Part shown: one piece after another, positions 8,657-17,199 of the stretch
Position numbering within the stretch: the first letter of the stretch is position 1
How the letters are laid out: each line of letters opens with the position of its first letter
Source of the DNA: UBA4665 sp036388555
GTDB taxonomy: Bacteria; Patescibacteriota; Saccharimonadia; Saccharimonadales; UBA4665
Assembly (NCBI GenBank): GCA_036388555.1
Contig: DASVRP010000001.1
Span: forward strand, 43,642 to 107,641
Length of the DNA: 64,000 nucleotides
Direction of reading: 5' to 3'
The notes under the pieces: generated by a model
The model's input: only the letters and a program-made list of their open reading frames with translations
Database searches by the model: none
What the model was told of the DNA's origin: nothing
Program-made: the position numbers and the translations under genes

Positions 8657-10072
8657 TTATGGTTTGACGATACCCATGGCGATGTCACAGAGCTTGCGGT
8701 TGGTGGCATGCGTCTGAGTCTGGTCTACCTCCTTGCGGAAGGTCTCGTTCGTCAGCTTGGTGATGGTCAGGCCTGACGGGTCGACAGCGATTACCGGGCC
8801 GTTCCAGCCGGTATGGCCGTACGCCTTCGGGCTGAAGGCGGTGCCGAACGGGCGTAGGCCGGTATTCTTGGACTTGGCATTCGATTGCAAGCCGGCGCCG
8901 CGGGTGAAGCCCTCGAGCGGCTCCTTCATGGCCTTCAGCGTCGCTTTCTTAAAGATCTGCTTACCGTCGTATACGCCGTCCTGGGCTATCATGGCGTTCA
9001 CCTTCGACAGGGCGGCGGCGGTTGCGAACCAGCCGGTATGGCCCGGGACGCCGCGGGCGATGTACAGCCGGTCCTGCGATTCGCAGCGCAGCGTCGTGCT
9101 GGGGTCTGCATCAAGCGAGGTCGCGGCGCAGTTCTTGACCTCGCCGCTGATACCGATTCCTTCGTCTACTCCGAGCGGCTTCAGTATCTCACGTGTTATC
9201 AGGTCTTCCAGCGGTTCGCCGGCCGCCTTGGTGGCCGCGTCGCGGACGATGTTATATCCCGTGTTGGAGTACAGTTCCCTGGTGCGCGGCTCGGCCACGA
9301 GGGGTTCGTCGCGCAGCGTCTTGGTCGTCTTGGCGGGCGTAGCCTTGAGATCCTTATCGTAAGACTCATAATAGCCCAGCCCTGACAGCTGGCGCAGCAC
9401 GTCACCGAACGTCACATTGGCCTTATCGCCCTTGGTGTATTCATCGAGATATTTACCGATCTTCGTATCAAGGGTAATGGTACCCTTGTCGACCAGCTTC
9501 AGGACGCCGAGCGCAGTGATCGGCTTGCCGACGGACGACAGGTCGTACTTTGTCTTTTCGGCCGAGACCTTTTCCTTGCCATCGGCCGTTCCGGCTTCGA
9601 CGGACGCCAGCAGTTTGTCACCACAGGTGATGGCGACGGTGATGCCGGTGGATTGTTTGCTGGACACGATCGTCCGGGCAGCCACGCCGATGTCTTTCTC
9701 CAGCTTGGCGGTGACGTCGCGGCTCTTCAGCCACTCATCACATTTCAGTACCGGGTCGGCAATCTTTTTGGGTGCATCATCGTTGTCAGATCCGCCTTCT
9801 TCGCCGTCTCCTGCTTCTTCGTCATCGGAGCCGCCGGATTCACCGGTGGCACCGGCATTCGTGCCGGAGGAGCCGGACGGATCGACATTCGGCATGAAGG
9901 GACCCTGGTGCAGCACGACGACACTGGCCGTGACCGCGAGGGCCCATGCAAGCGCCTGTTTGCGGCCGCTCATCTCAAACAGCTGCGCGCCGCGCAGGCT
10001 GCCAGTATCAGTCACACTTCCTGGGAATATGTCATCCCTGAAAAACTCGGCTCCGGCTGCGATACTACTCAT
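8657..10072 (-). CDS. membrane-anchored SXXK serine hydrolase (beta-lactamase / class C PBP-like)
   Basis: 471 residues: an N-terminal membrane anchor (ALAWALAVTASVVVLHQG), an acidic Gly/Ser/Asp/Glu linker (GSDDEEAGDGEEGGSDNDD), then a serine beta-lactamase-fold domain. The three catalytic motifs are visible: SSVGK (SxxK), YSNTGY (YxN) and GHTGW (KTG equivalent). Relatives are D-aminopeptidases, esterases and low-molecular-weight PBPs; substrate cannot be assigned. The ATG at 10072 follows a TATATT box by 6 nt (leaderless). Neighbouring M23 and L,D-transpeptidase genes suggest a cell-wall role. Confidence 0.9.
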   Translation of the reverse strand: MSSIAAGAEFFRDDIFPGSVTDTGSLRGAQLFEMSGRKQALAWALAVTASVVVLHQGPFMPNVDPSGSSGTNAGATGESGGSDDEEAGDGEEGGSDNDDAPKKIADPVLKCDEWLKSRDVTAKLEKDIGVAARTIVSSKQSTGITVAITCGDKLLASVEAGTADGKEKVSAEKTKYDLSSVGKPITALGVLKLVDKGTITLDTKIGKYLDEYTKGDKANVTFGDVLRQLSGLGYYESYDKDLKATPAKTTKTLRDEPLVAEPRTRELYSNTGYNIVRDAATKAAGEPLEDLITREILKPLGVDEGIGISGEVKNCAATSLDADPSTTLRCESQDRLYIARGVPGHTGWFATAAALSKVNAMIAQDGVYDGKQIFKKATLKAMKEPLEGFTRGAGLQSNAKSKNTGLRPFGTAFSPKAYGHTGWNGPVIAVDPSGLTITKLTNETFRKEVDQTQTHATNRKLCDIAMGIVKP

Positions 10073-10078
10073 TGCATA

Positions 10079-10084
10079 AATATA
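10079..10084 (-). promoter_or_regulatory. -10 box of leaderless serine hydrolase gene
   Basis: On the minus strand TATATT is followed by 6 nt and the ATG at 10072; no ribosome binding site. Confidence 0.6.
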
Positions 10085-10131
10085 TCATAAACGTGCCTGT
10101 CTGCCATATAGATGCCCAAGATGCCATAGGA

Positions 10132-10974
10132 TTATCTATATTCCCCGAACGTACCGCGCTGTTTGTATAGCTTCAAGCCGCTGACGCCACGCTTCTTGAG
10201 GGCATCTGTCTTACAGGAACCGCTCGGTGAACGGGTAAGCGCCGGGTCGACATCATCTGGCATGTAATCTACGGGGTTGGCAGTATGCCACGGGTTGTCG
10301 TAGGTTCCAAAATCGTCGTAGGACCTGCCCCGGATATTATCGCTGATACCATAATGCAGATGAGGCGCCCGGGTCCCTGCCAAACCTGACATACCTATGA
10401 CTTCGCCGGCTTCGACGGTTCCACTGCGCTTCTTGAATGACGCCATGTGCATGAAGACCGCGTAGATATGGGGTTTGCCCGACTTGGCATCCGGGCCCGT
10501 ATCGATGATGAATGTGTTCTCCGCGCCCCGGCCTGCATAATCCTCTACGATAACGCCATTTTTCGGCGCCCGCACCGGCTTGTTGACGACCCGGAAATCA
10601 ACTGCGGCGTGGTGGCCATCCTTCGGGCCGTAATAATTCATCCAGCACTGGCTGATACCGTTCCGACGGTCGCGCAGATCCTTGGCATCGATCGGCGACT
10701 GCCACTCCCCGCCGTATGGACCTTCATCCGCAGCCACTTTATTTTCCTTCTTGCGTTGCTCTTTGTCATCACGGGCCGGTGCGACCGCGATGATCGAGCC
10801 GTCCGGTTCGATATATCCGGAGAAGTCATCGAACATGCCGTTCTTTGACAGCTGTATCAGCGCCAGCGCGACCAGTCCGACGACCACCGCCTTGCCGGCA
10901 CGGTTCTCCAGCATGCCCTGGGGAGGCATGCGCATATCTACCGGATAGACTGCGCCCGCAGCTTCAAGACTCAT
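10132..10974 (-). CDS. M23-family peptidase-like protein
   Basis: 280 residues: short cytoplasmic tail, one membrane segment (AVVVGLVALALIQLSKNG), a charged linker (DDKEQRKKENK), then an M23-type domain. Zinc-site residues appear as GHHAAVDFRV (His, Asp), FMHMASF, and HLHYGI (HxH), with the usual GTVEAGEVIGMSGLAGTRAPH turn. It may be an active endopeptidase because all ligands seem present. ATG at 10974 lies 6 nt after a TATATT box (10981-10986), again leaderless. Confidence 0.87.
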   Translation of the reverse strand: MSLEAAGAVYPVDMRMPPQGMLENRAGKAVVVGLVALALIQLSKNGMFDDFSGYIEPDGSIIAVAPARDDKEQRKKENKVAADEGPYGGEWQSPIDAKDLRDRRNGISQCWMNYYGPKDGHHAAVDFRVVNKPVRAPKNGVIVEDYAGRGAENTFIIDTGPDAKSGKPHIYAVFMHMASFKKRSGTVEAGEVIGMSGLAGTRAPHLHYGISDNIRGRSYDDFGTYDNPWHTANPVDYMPDDVDPALTRSPSGSCKTDALKKRGVSGLKLYKQRGTFGEYR

Positions 10975-11018
10975 ACCGATAATATAACATAATCTTGCCT
11001 AGGGCAGACGACTGTTAT

Positions 11019-11705
11019 CTAGAATTTCATGCTCTGCAGGACCATCTTGCTCTTGATGTAATCCTCGCTGCCCGTGTCGACCGGCGTCGTCGCCTGCTGC
11101 TGGTTGCCCTGGGCCGCGATGATGGCACTGACGTAGTTACCGTTGGTGCGCTTGATCTGGGCGGAACATGACTTGTCGGCCTTGCAGGTCACGACCTCGA
11201 CCGCTACCAGAGGTTCGGCCGACTTCGTCCCATAGCCACGCAGGCTGAAGTTGCCACCGTTCATCGTGAAGTTCTCAAGGGTACGCTCGTTGGGCTGGGA
11301 CTGCCGGAACAACGGATTGGCAGGTGTCACCGATTTTTCCACCTGCTCAGCGTCACTGATAGTCACCAACAGGTTGATAGCTTCCGTATACTGCTTGGCA
11401 TTCGGGCCGGTGCGCTGCTGCTGTGTCACTGGCGAGATAGTCAACAGGTTGAACTTGCCGGCGTTGGTACCTTGCTCCGGCTGGTAGGCAAAGACGTTCC
11501 AGGTCGGCGGGTATTTGAAGGTCACGCCGCTCGACGCGTCCCGATACGACTTCCAGCCGGAAAAACTGCCCGTCGTGCTGGCATCGGCGCCGGACTTCGC
11601 CTTGTACGAACTCCAGCCGAACCACCCGACCGCCCCCACCAGCAGCACGATGATTACGATTCCAAGGGCGCTGGCCCCACGTTGGTTCACATTCAATTCC
11701 CTCAT
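11019..11705 (-). CDS. single-pass membrane protein with PsbP-like extracellular domain
   Basis: 228 residues. The N-terminus ASALGIVIIVLLVGAVGWFGWSSY is a membrane anchor resembling a pilin-like helix. The external part begins GWKSYRDASSGVTFKYPPTWNVF, the usual opening of PsbP/DUF-type domains of Gram-positive lipoproteins. Two Cys (VTCKADKSCSA) could form a disulphide. Function unknown. A CTTATGCT octamer and an AT-rich leader lie upstream; no strong Shine-Dalgarno. Confidence 0.8.
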   Translation of the reverse strand: MRELNVNQRGASALGIVIIVLLVGAVGWFGWSSYKAKSGADASTTGSFSGWKSYRDASSGVTFKYPPTWNVFAYQPEQGTNAGKFNLLTISPVTQQQRTGPNAKQYTEAINLLVTISDAEQVEKSVTPANPLFRQSQPNERTLENFTMNGGNFSLRGYGTKSAEPLVAVEVVTCKADKSCSAQIKRTNGNYVSAIIAAQGNQQQATTPVDTGSEDYIKSKMVLQSMKF

Positions 11706-11826
11706 AGCGATTCGATCCCCTTATTACACGTGTACATATCCTAAGGTTAAGCATAAGACGGCAGCCGGGAAATTGCAAAGGTTAGCCGTGGCCGGGCCGC
11801 GGTCATCCCGTATCAGACCTCAGGTA

Positions 11827-12882
11827 TCAATAAAAGGCCAGCTTGTTGTCGGGAGTCTCGTAGTACGGCGCGATGATGCACTGCCGCAGCCAGCCGCTGC
11901 CACGGAATTTCTTGCACTGCAATGCCATGAAGTCAGAATCACCTTCTTTGATGTAAGAACCATGGCCGACGCCGGGCATGCGCACACCAGGCATACTCTT
12001 GTAACGGCTGAGTATCGGCCGGCGTTGTTTTGTCCAGTTGTCCTGGTCCAGCACCTCCGTTCCCGGCGTATGGATCAGACGTCCGGTGCTGTACGGGTCG
12101 TCCCAGCTTGGACCGCCGGCATATTCGATGCAGTCACGCTTGACCTTTTCCTTGCCCTTTCCCAATGTCAGCATGCGCTGGACATGCTGGCCGCCTTCGT
12201 TGACGCCGTGCCGCCCGCCCTTCTTTTCCCAGCGGTACCGCGGCTCAGAAACAAGTACAGGGTCGCCGGCCGCTGTCCAAAGGTCTTTCATGGGTAAGAG
12301 GTATAATCCCTGCATCTTGGCTTTTTCATCCAGTGCGGACAGAACTAGGAAGGCCTCGTCGTCAATCTCAAACCGCGAGGCATCGATAACCAATTCGCTT
12401 TCGATCGGTATGTCCAGCTGCCCGACGTACTCCATCTTGTTGAGCGGTTCGTCTTCCCAGCCGGCCAGGACCTGGGTCTGGTAGCCGTGGTCCCTGCTGG
12501 TTCCGCCCGAATAATACGAAAAACACATGCCGTTGGCGTAGCCGAACTCCTGCGCCCAGGTGGCGTGCGGGCGCGGCTCACCGGGTTTCGCCGTCAGAGC
12601 GTGGTCGAACGCAACCTGCGGCCTCGCCTTCGGAAGGTCGGCAAGCGTATCCGCTACCCGGAAACGTACTTCGGTACATGCATAATTCTCGGTATGGGCA
12701 TATATCTTCTTGCCTTCATAATACCCCTGTCCGTCCACGATGTACGGATCAGCGCCGCCACCCATGTCGATAGGTTTCGAAGGCGATGTATCAGCACCGG
12801 TCGCCGCTACGACCAAGGCGCCGATATCTATCGGATATCGGGGGTATGGACGGGATCGGGGTGCTTCGAGACTGACACTCAT
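11827..12882 (-). CDS. GH43-like beta-propeller protein (tentative)
   Basis: 351 residues without an evident signal peptide. Motifs reminiscent of five-bladed propeller glycosidases are GGGADPYIVDG near the start, GPSWDDPYSTGRLIHTPG in the middle and MPGVGHGSYIKEGDSDFMAL near the end; in GH43 enzymes a 'GHNSF'-type turn precedes the last blade. Catalytic acids cannot be assigned with confidence, so glycosidase activity is inference. A good promoter lies upstream (12904-12932). It is transcribed away from the L,D-transpeptidase gene. Confidence 0.6.
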   Translation of the reverse strand: MSVSLEAPRSRPYPRYPIDIGALVVAATGADTSPSKPIDMGGGADPYIVDGQGYYEGKKIYAHTENYACTEVRFRVADTLADLPKARPQVAFDHALTAKPGEPRPHATWAQEFGYANGMCFSYYSGGTSRDHGYQTQVLAGWEDEPLNKMEYVGQLDIPIESELVIDASRFEIDDEAFLVLSALDEKAKMQGLYLLPMKDLWTAAGDPVLVSEPRYRWEKKGGRHGVNEGGQHVQRMLTLGKGKEKVKRDCIEYAGGPSWDDPYSTGRLIHTPGTEVLDQDNWTKQRRPILSRYKSMPGVRMPGVGHGSYIKEGDSDFMALQCKKFRGSGWLRQCIIAPYYETPDNKLAFY

Positions 12883-12903
12883 GATGCTTGATTAATTTGA
12901 ATA

Positions 12904-12932
12904 ATTATACCACATCGGCGCATAATTTTCAA
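12904..12932 (-). promoter_or_regulatory. sigma-70-type promoter
   Basis: On the minus strand TTGAAA (12927-12932) is separated by exactly 17 nt from TATAAT (12904-12909), 21 nt before the ATG at 12882. This is the best full -35/-10 pair in the window. Confidence 0.8.
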
Positions 12933-12972
12933 TAGGTGATATTCATCACAAGCATAAGCGTAGTTACCCCAC

Positions 12973-13015
12973 TTCACCATTCTTTTCACGCTCCCCCTAC
13001 GCGGGGACTGGTGAA
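12973..13015. other. stem-loop in divergent region
   Basis: TTCACCA (12973-12979) pairs with TGGTGAA (13009-13015), and inside it CCCC pairs with GGGG around a short loop; the plus strand continues into a run of T. It could be an attenuator-like terminator upstream of the L,D-transpeptidase or an operator. Function not shown. Confidence 0.4.
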
Positions 13016-13080
13016 TATTTTGATTGTTGACTGCCCAGTTTGTCCGTATACTTGCGGCATTGCATAACAGGAGAAACCAT

Positions 13081-13578
13081 ATGATCCACCGCACCCGGTC
13101 TCTTATCCTCAAAGCCAGCCTGGCATGTGCCGTCATCACCGGAGCGGCATTGGCATCGCCGTCCCAGGCCTCAGCCGCCAGCATAAACGACCTGCAGGCC
13201 CGTTGCCAGACCAATTCCAAAACGATCTGTATCGTGAAAGGAGAAGGCTCCCGGGCCAGGCTGTACGCGGTGAAGGACAAGGAAATCGTCGCCTGGCGTT
13301 CTGCACGTACCGGTGACGCCCGCCCAGGCTATGCCACCCGCGAAGGTACCTTCAAAGTAAATTGGAAAAACGCCGACCACATCTCCAGCATCTATAAGGT
13401 ACCCATGCCTTACGCTATGTTCTTCAGCGGCGGCCAGGCCGTGCATTTCTCATCCGACTTCCTGAATGTCGGCTACGACGGCGCCAGCCATGGCTGCGTC
13501 AACCTGCGCGACCGTGACTTTGCCAAGTGGCTCTTCAAATGGAGCCCGGTCGGGACACGCGTCGTCGTCGCGGACTAA
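13081..13578 (+). CDS. secreted L,D-transpeptidase (YkuD domain)
   Basis: Forms 3-3 cross-links in peptidoglycan or attaches proteins to it. 165 residues: a signal peptide (LILKASLACAVITGAALASPSQASA, likely cleaved after ASA), then a compact YkuD domain. The catalytic motif is HFSSDFLNVGYDGASHGCVNLRD, with His and the SHGCVNL cysteine. The ATG at 13081 has the Shine-Dalgarno AGGAG; a TATACT -10 box is at 13047-13052. The stop shares bases with the stop of the converging sigma-factor gene. Confidence 0.93.
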   Translation: MIHRTRSLILKASLACAVITGAALASPSQASAASINDLQARCQTNSKTICIVKGEGSRARLYAVKDKEIVAWRSARTGDARPGYATREGTFKVNWKNADHISSIYKVPMPYAMFFSGGQAVHFSSDFLNVGYDGASHGCVNLRDRDFAKWLFKWSPVGTRVVVAD

Positions 13579-15521
13579 TCTCCGCCCGTCGCACCCCGCG
13601 CCAGAGCCGGGCGAGTGTGCTTGCCAATGATAAGCTGGGCGTCACCGGACATATCGAACCCGGCATCGCTGCCCACAGAGCCGTAGACGTCCAGCAGGGC
13701 TTCGCCTGACATGTTCGCGCCGGCCATGTCTCCGGCGTCGCCATTGATATAGACCTCCGCCGACCCTGATATGCCATCGGCACAGTGGTCGCCGACGCTT
13801 CCGTTTACTTCGACCGTGCCGTGTGACATGCCGGCCGCGACGTAGTCCATATCGGGCGCGAATTCATCGGGTACATTGAGAAATATGATACCGTCTGCGG
13901 CTAGGCGGGACTCGACCAGTCTGAAGAAGAATCTGTTGACCTGCGCGAAGTTGAACCGTCCCCTGCCCTGACGGCTGACCACATCACCAAGCTGCTCGTT
14001 CCAGAACCATTCCAGGTAATCAGCCTGGACGTCGTCACCGAGCCGGGCGTCCAGCTGGTCGGCGACCGCCACCGGCAGCGCCTGCCGGTGGCTGGTGTCG
14101 TAGTACGCACTGGTGTGGTGCTCAGGATGATTGACGGTCCACATGGCTTTTTCAATAAGCTTGCCCGCCGAAGTACGTGCTTCTCTCCGCCTTTCGGACT
14201 TCTGGGCGCGCTGCAGGATTTCGATTTCCCCTCGCCGCCGGGCCCGGCGTTCTGCTTCGGCCACTTCCTGTGCAGCGGTCACGGCAGGCATCTTCGTTCG
14301 CTTGGCAGGCGCTGGCCCGGCATCCGCAGCTGGCTGGCGGTGAGGCGGTTCATCATAATCCGCGTAGAGGTAGGACCGCAGCCACCCGGACCGCGCGCTG
14401 TGCCGCAGCTGTTTCATCGTTGCCGACTCAATCTGCCGGATGCGTTCCCTGGTGACACCGTAGACCTTGGATATCTCATCGAGCGTCATCGGCGCATCAG
14501 TGCCGATTCCGAAGCGCATCCGGACAACCCCTGCTTCGCGCTCAGACAGCGTGTCGAACACGCGGTCGAGCGCATCCTCCAAGACAATTGCCATGACTTC
14601 TTTCTCAATAAAATCATCAGGGTGGGCCGTGACATCCGCCAGCGTCAGCCCTTCATCGCTTTCAGGCTGTGACAAGGCAAGTTCAGCCTCTGCATCCGTG
14701 AATGAAAGCGCCCGGTGCGTGCTGCGGATATCACGGAGGTCGCGCACTTTGTCGACATCCATATCCAAGTCATCTGCGATCGCCTGGTCGCCTGGCATCT
14801 CAGCATGCTTCTGGGCAAGCCGGCCTTCTGCACGGTACATGTTCTTCATTGCATCCCCGATATGCACCGGCAGTCTGGCGCCCGACGTCTCACCGTAGTC
14901 AAAAATACCCTTGGCTAATTCTTTCTCTATAAGGAATGTCGCGTATGTCGAAAGCTTAGCCTTGCCAGGGTTGTACTTTTCTACAGAACGGATCAAGCCG
15001 ATACTGGCTTCCTGTATCCGGTCAGCCAGCGGCGCCGGCCAATTCGCCAGCGAAGACAGATTGTTAAATATCGCACCTGGGTAATGTTGCTGCCCGCCCC
15101 TGTCATCCGGGTCCGTTGTCTCATCCTTTTGCTGCTTTTTGGACCGTCTGCGCTGCTGGTTCGGGTAATTCAACGATCTGCGGGCATTCGAAGCCGCCAG
15201 GCGCAGGTTATGTACTATCAGTTCTTCGCGGGCCGTATCAGCAGCAGCGATCTGCGCCTCGTACTTTTTGCGGGTCTGCGGGGTCTTCGCCCGGTCACGC
15301 TTCAGCTCCGCCGTGGGACGGTTCTGGACCGCTGCTGCCAGCACATCGACATGGTCTTGCTTAAAAATCTCAATCGCCTTCAGCTTCCGCTGGTAGTCAT
15401 CTGCTGCCAGCGGCGTCAGGTCCTGGGGCTCAGGCTCATAAATATTGTCGAGGATAGCGTCACTGTACCCCGCAGGTAATGCGCGGTCGTCAGGAAACGG
15501 CTGCCTGTCATGATCAATCAT
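13575..15521 (-). CDS. sigma-70-like factor fused to a C-terminal GXGXG-type beta-helix
   Basis: 648 residues. Residues 95-120 look like sigma region 2.1 (EELIVHNLRLAASNARRS). A hydrophilic insert of about 45 residues follows, then region 2.2-2.4 (DRIQEASIGLIRSVEKYNPG ... LSTYATFLIEKELAKGI) at 165-205. Region 3 is at 213-275 and region 4 at 320-378, with the helix-turn-helix MTLDEISKVYGVTRERIRQIE. Beyond residue 390 are a charged helical stretch, a predicted globular part, and three to four repeats of about 20 residues with [GNDI]-[MI]-SG-x-A spacing (564-636). Such right-handed helix repeats are known from glutamate synthase and FwdC (GXGXG). The WW of region 2.3 is missing. Leaderless start at 15521 (TACTTT box). 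Probably an alternative, divergent sigma factor. Confidence 0.88.
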   Translation of the reverse strand: MIDHDRQPFPDDRALPAGYSDAILDNIYEPEPQDLTPLAADDYQRKLKAIEIFKQDHVDVLAAAVQNRPTAELKRDRAKTPQTRKKYEAQIAAADTAREELIVHNLRLAASNARRSLNYPNQQRRRSKKQQKDETTDPDDRGGQQHYPGAIFNNLSSLANWPAPLADRIQEASIGLIRSVEKYNPGKAKLSTYATFLIEKELAKGIFDYGETSGARLPVHIGDAMKNMYRAEGRLAQKHAEMPGDQAIADDLDMDVDKVRDLRDIRSTHRALSFTDAEAELALSQPESDEGLTLADVTAHPDDFIEKEVMAIVLEDALDRVFDTLSEREAGVVRMRFGIGTDAPMTLDEISKVYGVTRERIRQIESATMKQLRHSARSGWLRSYLYADYDEPPHRQPAADAGPAPAKRTKMPAVTAAQEVAEAERRARRRGEIEILQRAQKSERRREARTSAGKLIEKAMWTVNHPEHHTSAYYDTSHRQALPVAVADQLDARLGDDVQADYLEWFWNEQLGDVVSRQGRGRFNFAQVNRFFFRLVESRLAADGIIFLNVPDEFAPDMDYVAAGMSHGTVEVNGSVGDHCADGISGSAEVYINGDAGDMAGANMSGEALLDVYGSVGSDAGFDMSGDAQLIIGKHTRPALARGATGGD

Positions 15522-15527
15522 CGAACT

Positions 15528-15533
15528 AAAGTA
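15528..15533 (-). promoter_or_regulatory. -10-like box of sigma-factor gene
   Basis: TACTTT on the minus strand, 6 nt before the ATG at 15521. Confidence 0.45.
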
Positions 15534-15566
15534 CCATATTTGTAACGATTGGTCTATAGCTCGGAG

Positions 15567-16013
15567 CTACGTGATGCCGGCGTGTCCGATCCTGGCAGCG
15601 ATCCGTTCCCGGGCTTCTATGAGCACGCGGACATTGCCCAGCTCGGCCCGTAGGTCTCCGATTATGTCGTGGAGCGGCACGACCGCTATCGGGATGTCAC
15701 CAGTACGGGGAATGATATAATTGTCGCTTTCGACATCCATCGTCCGTGCGATCGGGTGGTTCGAAACATGCAGGTCGTCAAGTTTATCAGCCGGAACATC
15801 GGCGACCACTAATTGTGCGCCCGCGAAAGGCACGAACTGCCTCGACCCGCGCAGCCGTGTTGATTTACGCAGATAGCGCATCGTGGTGGACAGGTTAGGA
15901 CTGAACCACTCCCCTATCAGGTCTTCATGCGAAGTCACACCATCAGGCATGGGTGGGATATTCGGATTTTCTATCCGATAGAGCCGTACCGTATCTTTTT
16001 GTATTTGAGGCAT
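15567..16013 (-). CDS. hypothetical protein, ADP-ribosyltransferase-like pattern (weak)
   Basis: 148 residues. The opening TVRLYRIENPNIPPMPDG ... LIGEWFSPNLSTTMRYLRKS resembles the 'LYRG ... GxWFTxxxxxAxxY' layout of several toxin/phage ADP-ribosyltransferase-like domains, but the catalytic glutamate cannot be placed, so this is speculation. The ATG at 16013 lies 6 nt after an extended -10 (TGC-TAATGT). Confidence 0.65.
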   Translation of the reverse strand: MPQIQKDTVRLYRIENPNIPPMPDGVTSHEDLIGEWFSPNLSTTMRYLRKSTRLRGSRQFVPFAGAQLVVADVPADKLDDLHVSNHPIARTMDVESDNYIIPRTGDIPIAVVPLHDIIGDLRAELGNVRVLIEARERIAARIGHAGIT

Positions 16014-16066
16014 ATATAAACATTAGCACAATGAGTGCATTTTGTCCAGTTTATGGTGCAATGACG

Positions 16067-16363
16067 TCAGTAAGGGACCCCACCTTTGAAAAATAAAAAA
16101 CCGATCCATCCGTAGGTGGCAGTACCGACCAGCACGAATACCGCCAGACTTAGTATGACTATGGGCAGTTTGCGGGATGACTTCTTCATGTCACGATCCC
16201 GGGCCTTCCGCGCCCGCCGCGCCAGCAGGAAAATTACCAGCAGCACACCCCCGGCGAGAATGAATGGCATAAGAAGTACCAAGATGAGTTCATCGCCGAA
16301 CCCGCCAGTATCACATTGACCGCCGGCGCAGTCCTGGCCGAGCCAGGCGAAACCGTTAAACAT
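16067..16363 (-). CDS. small 2-TM membrane protein
   Basis: 98 residues from MFNGFAWLGQDCAGGQCDTGG, with two hydrophobic helices (LILVLLMPFILAGGVLLVIFLL and LPIVILSLAVFVLVGTATYGW) separated by a basic loop (ARRARKARDRDMKKSSRK). The ATG at 16363 overlaps the stop of the upstream micro-ORF (ATGTTTAA), so translation is probably coupled. The Cys-containing N-terminus would face outside by the positive-inside rule. Confidence 0.7.
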   Translation of the reverse strand: MFNGFAWLGQDCAGGQCDTGGFGDELILVLLMPFILAGGVLLVIFLLARRARKARDRDMKKSSRKLPIVILSLAVFVLVGTATYGWIGFLFFKGGVPY

Positions 16364-16466
16364 GCGACGATTTCTGGCGCGTATCTGTCCAGCGATCCTT
16401 GACCGCAGCCACCCAACCATTGCGCGCCTCGATGGCGGAAACACGTTCTTCAAGCGATGATTTCAT
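16356..16466 (-). CDS. 36-aa micro-ORF coupled to the membrane protein
   Basis: MKSSLEERVSAIEARNGW... ends at TAA (16356-16358), inside the start region of the following gene. A TATAGT box (16473-16478) lies 6 nt before its ATG, the leaderless arrangement. The first 16 residues match my recollection of short Saccharibacteria membrane-protein N-termini, so this may be the severed start of a longer protein or a leader peptide that brings ribosomes to the next gene. Confidence 0.55.
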   Translation of the reverse strand: MKSSLEERVSAIEARNGWVAAVKDRWTDTRQKSSHV

Positions 16467-16501
16467 GGTTTAACTATATCAGAAGATTATTGCTGCCCGA
16501 G

Positions 16502-16993
16502 TTATGCCGGATTTCGTTCCCATTCCTGGTTCATCAACACTTCGTATTCCGCTGGTGTGATCTTGGAGAATGTCAGCTCATGGCCGAAGCCGGCGCGCTT
16601 ATTGACACGGACGCTCAGCGTGCATTTTTCGGACAGTCTATCGGGTGGGAAATAACGGAGATCAGAACATTTCTCCGGTTCCATGATCTGCGGTGTCCCC
16701 TGCCAGCGCGTTACATCGAAGGTAAAGTTGAAGTAGGCGTGGTCGATGAAATTCTGATTGATATGTACCAGTTTCGCATCCGCCGGATCGATGGTGATAC
16801 CCAGTTCCTCGGCGGCTTCGCGGACGACAGCCTCCAGGATCGATTCGCCCTCGTCAACTTTGCCGCCGGCGGCAAAGTCATAGTAGCCGTCATGGTATCC
16901 GGTATTAGCCCGCTGCTGCAGTAGGATCTCACCAGCATCATTGCGCAGCACGATGAATATGGAGGCTTTCGACAGGAGTCTCGGTACGGTCAT
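16502..16993 (-). CDS. Nudix hydrolase
   Basis: 163 residues with an intact Nudix box GGKVDEGESILEAVVREAAEELGI (GX5EX7REUXEEXGU), which binds Mg2+ and hydrolyses nucleoside-diphosphate-X compounds. The flanking FIVLRNDAGEILLQQRAN and DHAYFNFTFDV resemble Nudix members acting on isopentenyl or nucleotide diphosphates; substrate not assignable. Leaderless start: TATGAT, 7 nt, ATG at 16993. Confidence 0.92.
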   Translation of the reverse strand: MTVPRLLSKASIFIVLRNDAGEILLQQRANTGYHDGYYDFAAGGKVDEGESILEAVVREAAEELGITIDPADAKLVHINQNFIDHAYFNFTFDVTRWQGTPQIMEPEKCSDLRYFPPDRLSEKCTLSVRVNKRAGFGHELTFSKITPAEYEVLMNQEWERNPA

Positions 16994-17037
16994 GAGTTAT
17001 ATCATACGCTATCTGCGGGTTAAGTACTTATTGAGGC

Positions 17038-17199
17038 TTACGTAGCGTCGGATCTGGCTATCGGTGTTTCCACGGTAATCCAGGAATCGTCGTGTGTACA
17101 CACATATATGATCCTGTCATACTTTTGACCCGTTTCCGGGTTATTGCTCGTATCCCTGGTTCTCAGTTCCATTGGTTCATTACAGGCAGTACATTGCAT
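17038..17199 (-). CDS. zinc-ribbon microprotein, 53 aa
   Basis: Encodes MQCTACNEPMELRTRD ... RIIYVCTHDDSWITVETP. Cys3, Cys6, Cys34 and His36 give a CxxC...CxH zinc site typical of small zinc ribbons. A TAAAAT box lies 7 nt before the ATG at 17199 (leaderless). It sits between the Nudix gene and the divergent 17.4 kb operon. Too short for automatic gene calls; composition and signals support it. Confidence 0.65.
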   Translation of the reverse strand: MQCTACNEPMELRTRDTSNNPETGQKYDRIIYVCTHDDSWITVETPIARSDAT

